Assembly: GCF_001625085.1 (NCBI RefSeq)
Contig: NZ_BDAW01000062.1
Coordinates: 1 to 57,862, forward strand
Direction: 5' to 3'
Origin: Nocardia acidivorans NBRC 108247
GTDB lineage: Bacteria > Actinomycetota > Actinomycetes > Mycobacteriales > Mycobacteriaceae
Length of the DNA stretch: 57,862 nt
Shown here: piece by piece, positions 1-8,245 of the stretch
Layout of the letters: each line of letters begins with the position of its first letter
Position numbering within the stretch: position 1 is the stretch's first letter
Notes under the pieces: generated by a model
Database searches by the model: none
What the model saw: only the letters and a program-made list of their open reading frames with translations
What the model was told of the DNA's origin: nothing
Translations under genes and position numbers: made by a program

Positions 1-514
1 CCACCGTGCGGCGCAGCCGCGGGTCGGCGGCGACGAGATAGCGCAGACTGGGCGACAATTCGGGCCCGCCGAGCACGATGAGGCCGTCCCGGTCCAGATC
101 CAGCGGACGCCCGGGCAGGAATCGCTGGACGGTCGCGGTGAAGCCGAGTTCGCGCAACAGCTCCACCAGCCGATGCGGCGCCGCGGCGTCCGGCGCACCC
201 ACCAGGGCGATGGCCCGGGTTGTGCTGCGCACGTCCGGGGTGAGAATTGTGAGCGGCCCGTGCCCGAAGAAGAGTCCCTCCGGCACCGGTCCCTGCGTGC
301 TCACCTGATGGATGCGGGCCCGGGAAAGTCCGGCGGCCGCACCGATTCTGGCGAACGTCCAGCCCTCGGCGTGAAGTTCGCGAATTACGGCGCGGCGGAT
401 TCGCGTCAGCTCATTGATCTGCTGCTGCGCCGCCGCCACGCCGTCGGTGGCGGCTTTGAGGCGCTCGACCTTGTCTTCGATCGCGAACACCCGTGCCACC
501 TCGTCGGCCGACAT
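1..514 (-). CDS. HTH-containing protein, C-terminus cut by left edge
   Basis: The frame is open from an ATG at 514 down to base 1, so the C-terminus lies outside the window. The N-terminal 35 residues are a charged helical stretch (AIEDKVERLKAATDG), followed at about residues 47-70 by a helix-turn-helix of the sigma-70 region 4/transposase kind (GWTFARIGAAAGLSRARIHQ). After it comes an alpha/beta segment with alternating hydrophobic strands (AIALVGAPDA, GLIVLGGPELSPSL) that may bind a nucleotide or other small ligand. Many actinobacterial regulators combine such an HTH with a sensor domain, but I do not recognise this family. It is transcribed in the same direction as tatB and starts 58 bp after it, so it could be read through from the sigE operon. 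Confidence 0.7.
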   Translation of the reverse strand, partial: MSADEVARVFAIEDKVERLKAATDGVAAAQQQINELTRIRRAVIRELHAEGWTFARIGAAAGLSRARIHQVSTQGPVPEGLFFGHGPLTILTPDVRSTTRAIALVGAPDAAAPHRLVELLRELGFTATVQRFLPGRPLDLDRDGLIVLGGPELSPSLRYLVAADPRLRRTV

Positions 515-572
515 GAGCGCAGTCTAGATACCTGAACAGCCACGGGTGTCTAGACCGCTTGACGAAGCTGCT

Positions 573-974
573 CTAGGTCGCGTCCGGATCGACCGGCGGA
601 CGTTCGTTGCGCTCCAGCGGTTTCTGCGGTTTCGGCATGGATAGATCCTCGAAACCGCTGCTCGCGGAGGTGATCGGCTTGTCGAAGCTACCGGTCAGAA
701 ATGAATCGTCGCCATTGAGAAGATGTTTGGTAACCAAAGATTTGGGATTCATACCGCGCAGTTCGTTCAACTGCTCCAGCGGCTTACGGATCTCGTCGAA
801 CTCCGGACCCAGCTCATCCTTCAACTGCTGGGTCGCCCCACTGGCGTAATCGCGCACCTGGCGCAGACTCTGCGTAGTCCAGCGCACGGCCCCGGGCAAA
901 CGCTCGGGACCGAGAATCACAAGGGCGGCGACGAGCAGAATAAGCAACTCGCCCCAGCTGATATTGCTGAACAC
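573..974 (-). CDS. tatB: Sec-independent protein translocase subunit TatB
   Basis: A 133-residue protein with the TatB layout: a very short N-terminus, one transmembrane helix (residues 6-22, SWGELLILLVAALVILGPERLPG) containing the Glu and Gly-Pro hinge of TatA/B proteins, an amphipathic helix (about 25-60), and a poorly conserved charged tail. TatB forms the substrate-receptor complex with TatC for export of folded proteins with twin-arginine signals. The length matches mycobacterial TatB (about 130 residues). It is the last gene of the sigE-rseA-htrA-tatB run, the order also found in Mycobacterium, but a 134-bp gap holding a long palindrome separates it from htrA, so it may have its own promoter. 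Confidence 0.95.
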   Translation of the reverse strand: MFSNISWGELLILLVAALVILGPERLPGAVRWTTQSLRQVRDYASGATQQLKDELGPEFDEIRKPLEQLNELRGMNPKSLVTKHLLNGDDSFLTGSFDKPITSASSGFEDLSMPKPQKPLERNERPPVDPDAT

Positions 975-1008
975 GCTGTTTATTCTGCCCTACGCTTCGC
1001 TCCGGGCG

Positions 1009-1095
1009 GGTTTGCGGCCCCGAAGTCCCGCTTCTTCCGTCCCTCTGCTGCGCTCCTGGGCTCCACTCAGTCCAGAAGCGGGACGGCCGCAAACC
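1009..1095. repeat. Long bulged palindrome between htrA and tatB
   Basis: An outer arm GGTTTGCGGCC (1009-1019) pairs with GGCCGCAAACC (1085-1095). After a five-base one-sided bulge (1020-1024), an inner arm GTCCCGCTTCT (1025-1035) pairs with AGAAGCGGGAC (1074-1084). The 38-base loop is C/T-rich. Its layout matches the element at 11596-11666. It lies 13 bp past the htrA stop, so it could end the sigE-rseA-htrA transcript, but neither arm is followed by a T run. Confidence 0.75.
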
Positions 1096-1108
1096 ATTGA
1101 GGTCATGT

Positions 1109-2686
1109 CTAATCCGATTCCAGAGTGACTGGGACATCGACTTCGCGGCCATCGCGGATAAGTCGCACATTCACGGTTCGGCCGATCTCGTTGGACTGCA
1201 CCGCGACCGTCAATTCCTCCGGGCCCGATACATCGCGATCGCCGACCTTCACGATCACGTCGCCTTCCACGATGCCCGCCTTGGCGGCCGGGCTACCGGC
1301 CTGCACATCGGCTACCGCGGCACCGCTCATCACGTCATTGGCGACGATCTTGGTTTTGGCGCTCACGCCCAATCGGGGATGGTGCACCTGGCCGTCGTGG
1401 ATCAGCGCCTGGGAAATCCGCTTCACCTGATCCACCGGAATCGCGAAGCCCAGACCCACCGAACCGCCGCTCTCGGACTTGATAGCGGAGTTGATGCCGA
1501 TCAACCGGCCCTGCATATCCACGAGCGCGCCACCGGAGTTGCCGTGATTGATCGCGGCATCTGTCTGCACCGCGTCCAGGGTGGCATTGGTATCGGTGCC
1601 CTCACCGCCCACCTTCACCGGGCGATGCAGCGCCGAGACGATACCCGAGGTGACGGTCTTCTCCAGGCCCAGCGGCGAACCGATGGCCAGCACATCGTCG
1701 CCGACCTTCACCTCGTCGGAATTACCGAGCTGAATCACCGACAGGTTCTTCACATCGACCTTCAGCACCGCCAGATCGGATTTGATATCGCGACCGACAA
1801 TGCTGGTCGGCACCCGGGTGCCGTCCGAGAAGACCACCTGCAGTTGGGCTTTGCCGCTCTTGTCATTCGCGGCCAGTGAGATCACGTGATTATTGGTGAC
1901 GATGTACCCCGCGCCGTCGATCACCACACCCGAACCGGTGGAACCCGAATCGCCGACCCAGGCGCGCACGGTCACCATCGCGGGCATGACCGCGTCCACG
2001 ACCTTGGAGATCTGGCCGTGCGCCACATTGGTGGAATCGGTCGACTGCAACGCCACCTTGCGCGAGGTCAGCGCGGAGGTGGATTCGGCGGTGAGCCGCC
2101 CCACCAAACCACCGGCCAGGCCGATCACCAGCGCCACACCGGCCAGGACCGCCAGCGCCTTGGGCGCGACCCGGCTGCCGAAGAGCACCTCGCGCGCGGA
2201 GAGCTGACGCCCCGGTGCGAGCGGCTGCGGCTGCGGGGTCTGCACGGCCGGGGTGCCAAGGCGGGCAGCGGAATTCGGATCCCGCCAGGGATCGGCAGGC
2301 GCGGCGCTCGCGGTGGCCTCGGCCTTGGCCTCGGGATCGCGCTGCAGAATCTCGTTCGAACCCGCCGGGCGACCGAACGCCTCGGCCAGCACCGCGTCGG
2401 GCGGGCGGTTCCGCACCAGCGGACCATCCTGCGCGGCGGCGGCAGCGGCGGCGGCCGTGCGCGGGGAGAATGAACCACTCTGCCCACCCGGGCGGCGGAA
2501 GGCGCGCGCGGTATGGGTGTCCACATGCGGCCGATAAACCGGTCGCGGCCCCAGGACCGGTGCGTCCGACGGCCTCAGGTTCCCCCGATCGGCCGCCGAA
2601 TCCGAAGCCTGCGCAGAATTCGGCAGGTTGTTCGCCGCGGGCCCCTCACCCGGAACCGGGCCCGTGTTCTTCGATTCGGTGGTCAC
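1109..2686 (-). CDS. htrA: HtrA/DegP-type membrane-anchored serine protease with PDZ domain
   Basis: A 525-residue trypsin-like protease for extracytoplasmic quality control. Residues 1-175 are a disordered, Pro/Ala-rich cytoplasmic region with a run of nine alanines; one transmembrane helix spans about 177-197. The protease domain follows with the catalytic triad His267 (VTNNHVIS), Asp304 (KSDLAVLK) and Ser384 (HGNSGGALVD), and a C-terminal PDZ domain covers about 420-520. The start chosen is the GTG at 2686, 10 bp after the rseA stop; the frame continues upstream but would run into rseA. It is the third gene of the sigE operon and matches the mycobacterial HtrA encoded beside sigE, where it is part of the SigE envelope-stress response. 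Confidence 0.95.
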   Translation of the reverse strand: MTTESKNTGPVPGEGPAANNLPNSAQASDSAADRGNLRPSDAPVLGPRPVYRPHVDTHTARAFRRPGGQSGSFSPRTAAAAAAAAQDGPLVRNRPPDAVLAEAFGRPAGSNEILQRDPEAKAEATASAAPADPWRDPNSAARLGTPAVQTPQPQPLAPGRQLSAREVLFGSRVAPKALAVLAGVALVIGLAGGLVGRLTAESTSALTSRKVALQSTDSTNVAHGQISKVVDAVMPAMVTVRAWVGDSGSTGSGVVIDGAGYIVTNNHVISLAANDKSGKAQLQVVFSDGTRVPTSIVGRDIKSDLAVLKVDVKNLSVIQLGNSDEVKVGDDVLAIGSPLGLEKTVTSGIVSALHRPVKVGGEGTDTNATLDAVQTDAAINHGNSGGALVDMQGRLIGINSAIKSESGGSVGLGFAIPVDQVKRISQALIHDGQVHHPRLGVSAKTKIVANDVMSGAAVADVQAGSPAAKAGIVEGDVIVKVGDRDVSGPEELTVAVQSNEIGRTVNVRLIRDGREVDVPVTLESD

Positions 2687-2696
2687 GCGATGAACT

Positions 2697-3155
2697 CTAC
2701 TTGCGCCACCAGGATGTCCACCGTCTGCTGTCGAACGAATCTTGGCGCAGCCCGACGAAACTCGCGCCACGAGCGAGCGTGCCGCGCTCGGAATTCAGCG
2801 TTTCCGCTCCGGGGAGTTCCGAGAGCGGGATACGGCTGAGTGAATCGTGCAGGCGCAGGGGCGCGGAAATCTGATCGGAGGACTGCCGCAGCGCAATACG
2901 AGCCTGCTGCTGGGCGTCCACCTCCGCCGCGCATTCCGCGCAGACGGAGAGATGATGCGCGGCACGCAGATACGCGTTCATCCGCAATTCGCCGTCCACA
3001 TAGGCGGCAATGGCCTCACTGGCCAGATGCTCGGTGGGGGCGAAACGAGGCGGACGCGGCGTTCTGTCCTCGCCACTCATAAGCTGCACACCCTTCCGGA
3101 CCACCTCGGCTGCATCGGGATTGCCGGTGTACGGGCCCATTGCCCGCCCGCTCAC
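2697..3155 (-). CDS. rseA: Zinc-binding anti-sigma factor RseA (SigE antagonist)
   Basis: A 152-residue soluble protein with the ZAS anti-sigma motif H-x3-C-x2-C (His68, Cys72, Cys75 in HHLSVCAECA) and the conserved block EHLASEAIAAYVDGELRMNAYLR before it. The block closely resembles mycobacterial RseA, which binds SigE and releases it under redox or surface stress. The C-terminal half is low-complexity. The GTG start overlaps the sigE stop (GTGA, 3152-3155), which predicts translational coupling and matched amounts of the two proteins. An ATG at 3140 is an alternative start that would leave all conserved residues intact. Confidence 0.93.
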   Translation of the reverse strand: MSGRAMGPYTGNPDAAEVVRKGVQLMSGEDRTPRPPRFAPTEHLASEAIAAYVDGELRMNAYLRAAHHLSVCAECAAEVDAQQQARIALRQSSDQISAPLRLHDSLSRIPLSELPGAETLNSERGTLARGASFVGLRQDSFDSRRWTSWWRK

Positions 3156-3823
3156 CTGGCGTTCTCGGCGGCGGCGAAACGCCGCTCCACTCCATTATGC
3201 GCAAGGTGTTCTTTGAGTGCCTGACGTCCACGGTGGATCCGGCTGCGCACGGTGCCCAGTTTGACCCCGAGCGTCGCGCCGATCTCCTCGTAGGACAGAC
3301 CCTCGATATCGCAGAGCACCACCGCGGCGCGGAACTCCGGGGCCAGCGAATCCAGTGCGGCCTGCAGCTCAGGGTCCAGATTGGCGTCGTGGTAGACCTG
3401 CTCGGGACCGGGACCCTCGGACGGCACCCGGTCGTAGTCCTCGGGCAGCGCCTCCATACGAATCCGATTGCGGCGCCGCACCATGTCCAGGAACAGATTC
3501 GTGGTGATGCGGTGCAGCCAGCCCTCGAAGGTGCCGGGCTGGTAGTTCTGCAGGGAGCGGAAGACCCGGATGAAGGTTTCCTGGGTCAGATCCTCGGCGT
3601 CCTGCTGATCGCCGGTGAGACGGTAGGCCAGGCGGTACACGCGGTCGGCGTGTTCCCGGACCAGTTCGTCCCAGCTGGGCATCATGGTGCGGTCACCGGT
3701 GGCATCGAAGGCAGCGGTGCCGCGCAGGGCATCCGCGTCGAGATCTTCGTCCGACACGGTGGTGCCGTCCAAAGAGATGTCCTGCACGGGCAGGATGGCG
3801 GGTTCACGCGCCTCGTCGACCAT
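3152..3823 (-). CDS. sigE: ECF RNA polymerase sigma factor SigE
   Basis: A 223-residue ECF sigma factor. Region 2 lies at about 52-120 (WDELVREHADRVYRLAYRL, DAEDLTQETFIRVFRSL) and region 4 at about 152-205 (LSYEEIGATLGVKLGTVRSR). The text is nearly identical to mycobacterial SigE through both domains, including MEALPEDYDRVP in the linker. The start chosen is the ATG at 3823, which has AGGAGGT 12 nt upstream; the frame is open further upstream but that stretch is not SigE-like. SigE directs the response to surface, detergent and heat stress. It is followed without a gap by its antagonist rseA and then htrA. Confidence 0.95.
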   Translation of the reverse strand: MVDEAREPAILPVQDISLDGTTVSDEDLDADALRGTAAFDATGDRTMMPSWDELVREHADRVYRLAYRLTGDQQDAEDLTQETFIRVFRSLQNYQPGTFEGWLHRITTNLFLDMVRRRNRIRMEALPEDYDRVPSEGPGPEQVYHDANLDPELQAALDSLAPEFRAAVVLCDIEGLSYEEIGATLGVKLGTVRSRIHRGRQALKEHLAHNGVERRFAAAENAR

Positions 3824-3872
3824 GTGGATGGGATTACCTCCTACTCGGGACCTCGATCCCGGTTTTCGTGTA

Positions 3873-3901
3873 CAACCGACCTGGTGGGTCATGTTGTTCC
3901 C
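3873..3901 (-). promoter_or_regulatory. Candidate SigE/SigH-type promoter of the sigE operon
   Basis: On the minus strand GGGAAC (3896-3901) and GGTTG (3873-3877) are separated by 18 bases. This fits the -35 GGAAC and -10 SGTT elements of mycobacterial SigE/SigH promoters. It would give a start near 3866 and a leader of about 43 nt carrying the AGGAGGT ribosome site in front of sigE. Autoregulation or control by another ECF factor is inferred. Confidence 0.6.
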
Positions 3902-4059
3902 GATCGCCGCGGCCGAAGGTCGCTGGCCTGACTTGGCAATACTCTTGCCGGTCCCGATGTGGTGGTCATATGCACCGGCTGAGGGACACCTGAGAAAAAT
4001 CGCCACACCGGCCGGTCACCGCCGGGCTTTCGGCGTCCCGCGCCATTAGCCTCATAGCC

Positions 4060-4707
4060 GTGAGCCAGACTCCCGCGGCATCGAACCTGCAGCGCAACCT
4101 CGCCTACGTGGAGGAATCCGTCGCCGAGGACGAGATTCTCCTCGGCGCGCGCGAACGCGCCCTCGAACTCGGCGCTGCCCCCGTACCCCCTTCGGTGGGG
4201 GCGCTGCTGAGCATGTACGCCCAATTGCTGGGCGCGCGGGCGGTGGTGGAGGTCGGCACCGGGGCCGGGGTGAGCGGACTGTGGCTGCTGGACGGTATGC
4301 GCGAAGACGGCACGCTCACCACCATCGACTCCGAACCCGAACATCAACGCGCCGCGCGCGAGGCGTTCCGCTCGGCCGAGATCGCGCCCGCGCGCACCCG
4401 GCTGATCAACGGCCGGGCGCTGGATGTGTTGCCGCGCTTGGCCGATGGGGCTTACGACCTGGTCTTCATCGATGCCGCGCCGCTCGAGCATCCGCAGTAC
4501 GTGGCGCAGGCGGTGCGATTACTCCGCGAGGGCGGGGCAATCCTGCTGTACAACGCGCTGCTCGGCGGGCGGGTGCCCGATCCCGCGCAGCGCGATCCCC
4601 AGACCCAGGCCGTGCGTGCGGCAACCCGTGCCATCGCCGAGGATCCGGCGCTGACGAGTGTGCTGATTCCGGTCGGTGACGGGCTGCTCTGCGCCTCCAG
4701 GGGGTAG
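4060..4707 (+). CDS. SAM-dependent O-methyltransferase (Rv1220c type)
   Basis: A 215-residue protein of the class I COMT-like methyltransferase family. The SAM-binding motif I is AVVEVGTGAGVSGLWL (about residues 60-75), followed by the acidic strand LTTIDSEPEHQ and motif LVFIDAAPLEHPQY. A protein of this type sits divergently next to sigE in mycobacteria, as here; its substrate is unknown to me. Translation begins at the GTG at 4060. TAGCCT at 4047-4052 lies seven bases before it, so the mRNA is probably leaderless. Confidence 0.88.
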   Translation: MSQTPAASNLQRNLAYVEESVAEDEILLGARERALELGAAPVPPSVGALLSMYAQLLGARAVVEVGTGAGVSGLWLLDGMREDGTLTTIDSEPEHQRAAREAFRSAEIAPARTRLINGRALDVLPRLADGAYDLVFIDAAPLEHPQYVAQAVRLLREGGAILLYNALLGGRVPDPAQRDPQTQAVRAATRAIAEDPALTSVLIPVGDGLLCASRG

Positions 4708-4829
4708 TTGATTCGCGGAATGTCCGCAGCGCGAATGCATTGCGGAATCAGCTTTCCGTGAGCGGAAAATCCGCGTAGGCGGCCGCGCGGAATTCGGCTA
4801 TTTCTTTCTGCTTCTTTCGATGCGGGGTC

Positions 4830-4876
4830 TTGTCATTCGATTGAACGAGTGTTTAATCTGTTGAACATGCGTTCAA
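4830..4876 (+). promoter_or_regulatory. Promoter with two tandem 16-bp operators of the TetR-ABC operon
   Basis: A plausible promoter is TTGTCA (4830-4835), 16 bp, TTTAAT (4852-4857). Two inverted repeats of the same type overlie it, spaced 20 bp (about two helical turns): TTGAACGAGTGTTTAA (4841-4856, one mismatch) and TTGAACATGCGTTCAA (4861-4876, perfect arms TTGAAC/GTTCAA). The second contains the ATG of the tetR gene. Binding of two TetR dimers would block polymerase, so autorepression is expected. Confidence 0.7.
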
Positions 4877-5502
4877 CCTCGGAGGATCTGACCACCCGGG
4901 CCCGGATTCGCGATGCCGCGATAGCGACCTTCGGGGAGCAGGGTTTCGGGGTGGGGGTGCGGGCCATCGCCGCCGCAGCGGGAGTGTCGCCCGGTCTGGT
5001 CAACCACCACTTCGGTTCCAAGGAGGGGCTGCGCGCGGCCTGCGATGAGCATGTCCGGGAGGTGGTGCGGGCCGCGAAAGTCGAGTTCGCACAGCGCCCT
5101 TCGCCGAACAGCCTGCTGGAGCAGCTGGCCGAGATCGAGGACTTCGCACCGCATATGGCCTATCTGCTGCGCAGCTTCCAGGCCGGCGGCGCGCTGCTGA
5201 CGAGCTTCTTCGAGCATATGGTCGAGGATGTCGAGCAGTACCTGCTGGCGGGGATCGCCTCCGGAACCTACCGCCCGCCAAGGGATTTGAAGGCCACCGC
5301 CAGATACATCGCCACCACCAACGGCGGCGGCATGGTGATGTTCCTGCAGCTGTACGCGGCCCAGCACGAGGGCCGGATCGACTATCGAAAAGCCTTGCGC
5401 GAGTACGCCGATCAAATGATGCTGCCCGCCCTGGAGATCTACACCAATGGGTTGCTCACCGACTCCATGATGTTGGACACCCTCACACAGGAGACTCCAT
5501 GA
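4867..5502 (+). CDS. TetR-family repressor of the adjacent ABC exporter
   Basis: A 211-residue TetR protein. The N-terminal HTH is clear (TRARIRDAAIATFGEQGFG, then RAIAAAAGVSPGLVNHHFGSKEGL); the C-terminal ligand domain resembles that of mycobacterial Rv1219c. The ATG at 4867 is chosen because similar proteins start with this MRS sequence. GTG 4849 and TTG 4861 are in-frame alternatives but lie inside the operators. The gene ends in an ATGA overlap with the ATPase gene, so regulator and exporter are one transcript. The GGAGG at 4881 lies after the start codon and is not used by it. Confidence 0.9.
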   Translation: MRSTSEDLTTRARIRDAAIATFGEQGFGVGVRAIAAAAGVSPGLVNHHFGSKEGLRAACDEHVREVVRAAKVEFAQRPSPNSLLEQLAEIEDFAPHMAYLLRSFQAGGALLTSFFEHMVEDVEQYLLAGIASGTYRPPRDLKATARYIATTNGGGMVMFLQLYAAQHEGRIDYRKALREYADQMMLPALEIYTNGLLTDSMMLDTLTQETP

Positions 5503-6452
5503 ACGCTCCGGCCAACCCGGCCATCTCGGTCCGGGATCTGCACAAGAACTTCGGCCAGGTGCACGCGCTCGACGGCCTCGACCTGGAGGTCGCGCAGGGG
5601 GAGGTGCACGGCTTCCTGGGTCCGAACGGCGCGGGGAAGTCGACCACCATTCGGATACTGCTCGGCATCCTGTCCCGCACCTCGGGCACGGCCCGGGTGC
5701 TCGGGCGCGATCCGTGGACCGATGCGGTCGCCCTGCATCGCGATATCGCCTATGTCCCAGGCGATGTCACTCTGTGGCCGTCACTGAGCGGCGGTGAGAC
5801 CATCGATCTGCTGGCGCGGATGCGCGGCGGGCTGGACCAGCGGCGCCGCGCCGATCTGATCGAGCGGTTCGAGCTCGATCCGAAGAAGAAGGCGCGCACC
5901 TACTCCAAGGGCAATCGGCAGAAGGTCGCGCTGGTCTCGGCCTTCTCCTCCAATGCCTCGTTGTACCTGCTGGACGAACCCACCTCGGGCCTGGATCCGT
6001 TGATGGAGCAGACATTTCGCGAATGCGTGCACGAGGCGTCGCAGCGCGGCTGCACGATGCTGCTCTCCAGCCACATCCTCTCGGAGGTGGAGGCGCTGTG
6101 CCAGCGGGTCACCATCATCCGCGCGGGTCGCACGGTGGAGTCCGGCACGCTGGCCTCGATGCGGCATCTGAGCCGCACCTCCATCACCGCCGAAATGATC
6201 GGCGACCCGGGCGATCTCGGCCGGATTCCGGGTGTGGCCGATATCGGCTTCGAAGATCACACGCTGCACTGCCAGGTCGACAGCGAACATCTCGGCGAGC
6301 TCATCAAGGTGCTCGGTGATGCCGGGGTGCGCAGTCTGGTCAGTGCGCCGCCGACGTTGGAAGAGCTTTTCCTGCGCCACTATTCGATCAATGGCGAGGA
6401 CGCCGCCGAGTCCGGCCGGGACGCCGCCGCGTTGCAGAAGGCCGCGAAATGA
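5499..6452 (+). CDS. ABC exporter ATP-binding protein (tetronasin/drug type)
   Basis: A 317-residue nucleotide-binding subunit. Walker A is GPNGAGKST (residues 41-49), Walker B is LYLLDEPTSGLDP, the H-loop is LLSSHI. The signature is YSKGNRQKV rather than LSGGQ, and the Q-loop glutamine position reads AYVPGDVTLWP, both typical of the CcmA-like DrrA/ABC-2 subgroup. The C-terminal ~80 residues form a small regulatory domain. It pairs with the large permease encoded next, with ATGA overlaps on both sides. Mycobacterial Rv1218c, in the same arrangement, is a drug-efflux ATPase; the substrate here is unknown. Confidence 0.93.
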   Translation: MNAPANPAISVRDLHKNFGQVHALDGLDLEVAQGEVHGFLGPNGAGKSTTIRILLGILSRTSGTARVLGRDPWTDAVALHRDIAYVPGDVTLWPSLSGGETIDLLARMRGGLDQRRRADLIERFELDPKKKARTYSKGNRQKVALVSAFSSNASLYLLDEPTSGLDPLMEQTFRECVHEASQRGCTMLLSSHILSEVEALCQRVTIIRAGRTVESGTLASMRHLSRTSITAEMIGDPGDLGRIPGVADIGFEDHTLHCQVDSEHLGELIKVLGDAGVRSLVSAPPTLEELFLRHYSINGEDAAESGRDAAALQKAAK

Positions 6453-8095
6453 CCGCCATCACCGCACCACGCGTGGTTGAAAAGCCGCTGCGCTCAACAG
6501 AATTCACCGGAACCCGGCAGATGCTCCGGCTGTATCTGCGGCGCGATCGCCTGGTGCTGCCGCTGTGGATACTGCTGCTGTCGCTGCCGCTGGGCAGCGT
6601 CTACGTCAACGGCATCGCCAGCGTGTACCCGAGCGAAGCCGACCGGGCGAGCTTCGCCGAATCCATCCTGGCCAGTCCGGCCCAACTGGCCATGTACGGG
6701 CCGGTGTACAACACCAGCGTCGGTGCGGTCGGGATCTGGAAGGCGGGGATGTTCTACACCCTCATCGCCATCGCCACGATCCTCACCCTGCTTCGGCACA
6801 CCCGCGCCGAAGAGGAGACGGGCCGTGGGGAATTGGTGGCCGCCACCCGAGTCGGGCGGTACGCGGGGCTCATCGTCGGCTACGGCGGTGCGCTGGCCAC
6901 CGGATTGATCGGCTTCCTGAGCCTGTCCGGGAGCAAACTCGGCGGTGACGACGCGCGCGCCGGATCGCTGGCCTTCGGCCTGGCGCTGGCCGGAGCGGGC
7001 GCGGTCTTCGCCGCCGTGGCCGCGGTCTGCGCGCAATTGACGACCGGTGCGCGGCTGGCCCGCGGTATCGCCTTCGCGGTGCTCGGCGTGACGTACACGC
7101 TGCGCGCCATCGGTGACGCCCGCGCGGGCGACGGGCCCATCAGCCCGCTGGTATGGCTCTCGCCGCAGGGCTGGTCGCTGCAGGTGCGGCCGTTCGCGGG
7201 AAATCATTTCGGAGTCCTGGGGCTTCATCTGGCCGCGGTCGTACTGCTCACCGTGCTCGCGTATTCGCTACTGCGACAACGGGATCTGGGTGCGGGCCAG
7301 ATCGCCGAGCGGCCGGGTGCTGCCGTCGCCGGACCCGCACTGAGCGGTCCGTTCGGGCTCGCCTGGCGTTTGCAGCGCGGCACCCTGGTCGCCTGGACGG
7401 TGGGTCTGGGACTGTACGGGTTGATCCTGGGCAGCGTGGTGCACGGGATCGGCGATGAACTGGGCAGCAGTCGCTCCGTCAAGGATCTCATCACCCGGAT
7501 GGGCGGTTCGGCCTCGCTGGAGAATTCGGTGATCACCTACGCCTTCACCATGATCGGCGTGGCCGCCGCCGCGTACTCGGTCTCGGCGGCGCTGGCGCTG
7601 CACTCGGAGGAGAGCACAGAGCACGCCGAGACGCTGCTCACCGGTGCGGTATCGCGAATCCGCTGGGCCGCTTCGCATTTGTTCTTTGCGCTCGCGGGAC
7701 CGTCGCTGGCACTTCTGGTTTCGGGTCTGCTCGGCGGAATCGTGTACGGGCGGGCTGCAGGTGACGTCGGTGGCAAACTCCCCGATGTGCTCGGGGCCGC
7801 GCTCATCCAGCTGCCCGCGGTGTGGATCTTCACCGGAGTGACGGTGGCGCTCTTCGGTCTCGTCCCGCGCTGGACCCCGGTGGCGTGGGGTGTGCTGACC
7901 GCCGCCATCGCGGTCTTCCTGCTCGGTGCGATCTCCGGCGCCCCGCAATGGCTTCGCGACCTCCAACCGTTCGAACATCCGCCCAAGGTTCCCGGCCACG
8001 CGTTCGAGCTCGCACCCGTGCTGATTCTGCTGGTCATAGCCGCCGTGCTGATCGTGGTGGGGCTCATCGGATTCCGTCGGCGCGACCTGCGCTGA
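6449..8095 (+). CDS. ABC exporter permease, 12-TM fused type
   Basis: A 548-residue integral membrane protein with about twelve hydrophobic helices in two halves (first near residues 32-52, last near 520-540), the form seen in tetronasin-type exporters and in Rv1217c. A single polypeptide would supply both membrane halves for the ATPase dimer. The sequence AEEETGRGELVAA in the first half and HSEESTEHAETLLTGAVSR in the second are the coupling-type motifs repeated in each half. The start overlaps the ATPase stop (ATGA) and the gene ends 12 bp before a strong hairpin. Confidence 0.9.
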   Translation: MTAITAPRVVEKPLRSTEFTGTRQMLRLYLRRDRLVLPLWILLLSLPLGSVYVNGIASVYPSEADRASFAESILASPAQLAMYGPVYNTSVGAVGIWKAGMFYTLIAIATILTLLRHTRAEEETGRGELVAATRVGRYAGLIVGYGGALATGLIGFLSLSGSKLGGDDARAGSLAFGLALAGAGAVFAAVAAVCAQLTTGARLARGIAFAVLGVTYTLRAIGDARAGDGPISPLVWLSPQGWSLQVRPFAGNHFGVLGLHLAAVVLLTVLAYSLLRQRDLGAGQIAERPGAAVAGPALSGPFGLAWRLQRGTLVAWTVGLGLYGLILGSVVHGIGDELGSSRSVKDLITRMGGSASLENSVITYAFTMIGVAAAAYSVSAALALHSEESTEHAETLLTGAVSRIRWAASHLFFALAGPSLALLVSGLLGGIVYGRAAGDVGGKLPDVLGAALIQLPAVWIFTGVTVALFGLVPRWTPVAWGVLTAAIAVFLLGAISGAPQWLRDLQPFEHPPKVPGHAFELAPVLILLVIAAVLIVVGLIGFRRRDLR

Positions 8096-8107
8096 GCCAT
8101 CCCCGCG

Positions 8108-8144
8108 GGGCCGCGAACCGTTGCGAACGGTTTGCGGCCCTTTT
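8108..8144 (+). terminator. Rho-independent-like terminator after the ABC operon
   Basis: GGGCCGCGAACCGTT pairs with AACGGTTTGCGGCCC around the loop GCG, followed directly by TTTTG. One G-T wobble pair is present. It ends the TetR-ABC transcript. Confidence 0.85.
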
Positions 8145-8245
8145 GTTTTCCGGCAAGGGGCAGTGCTGAGGCAGTCGCAGAGGTGGATTCGAGTCCCGGG
8201 CAGGTGGTAGACGAGAAGGGGGAACCGAAACAAAGGAGGCGGAGC

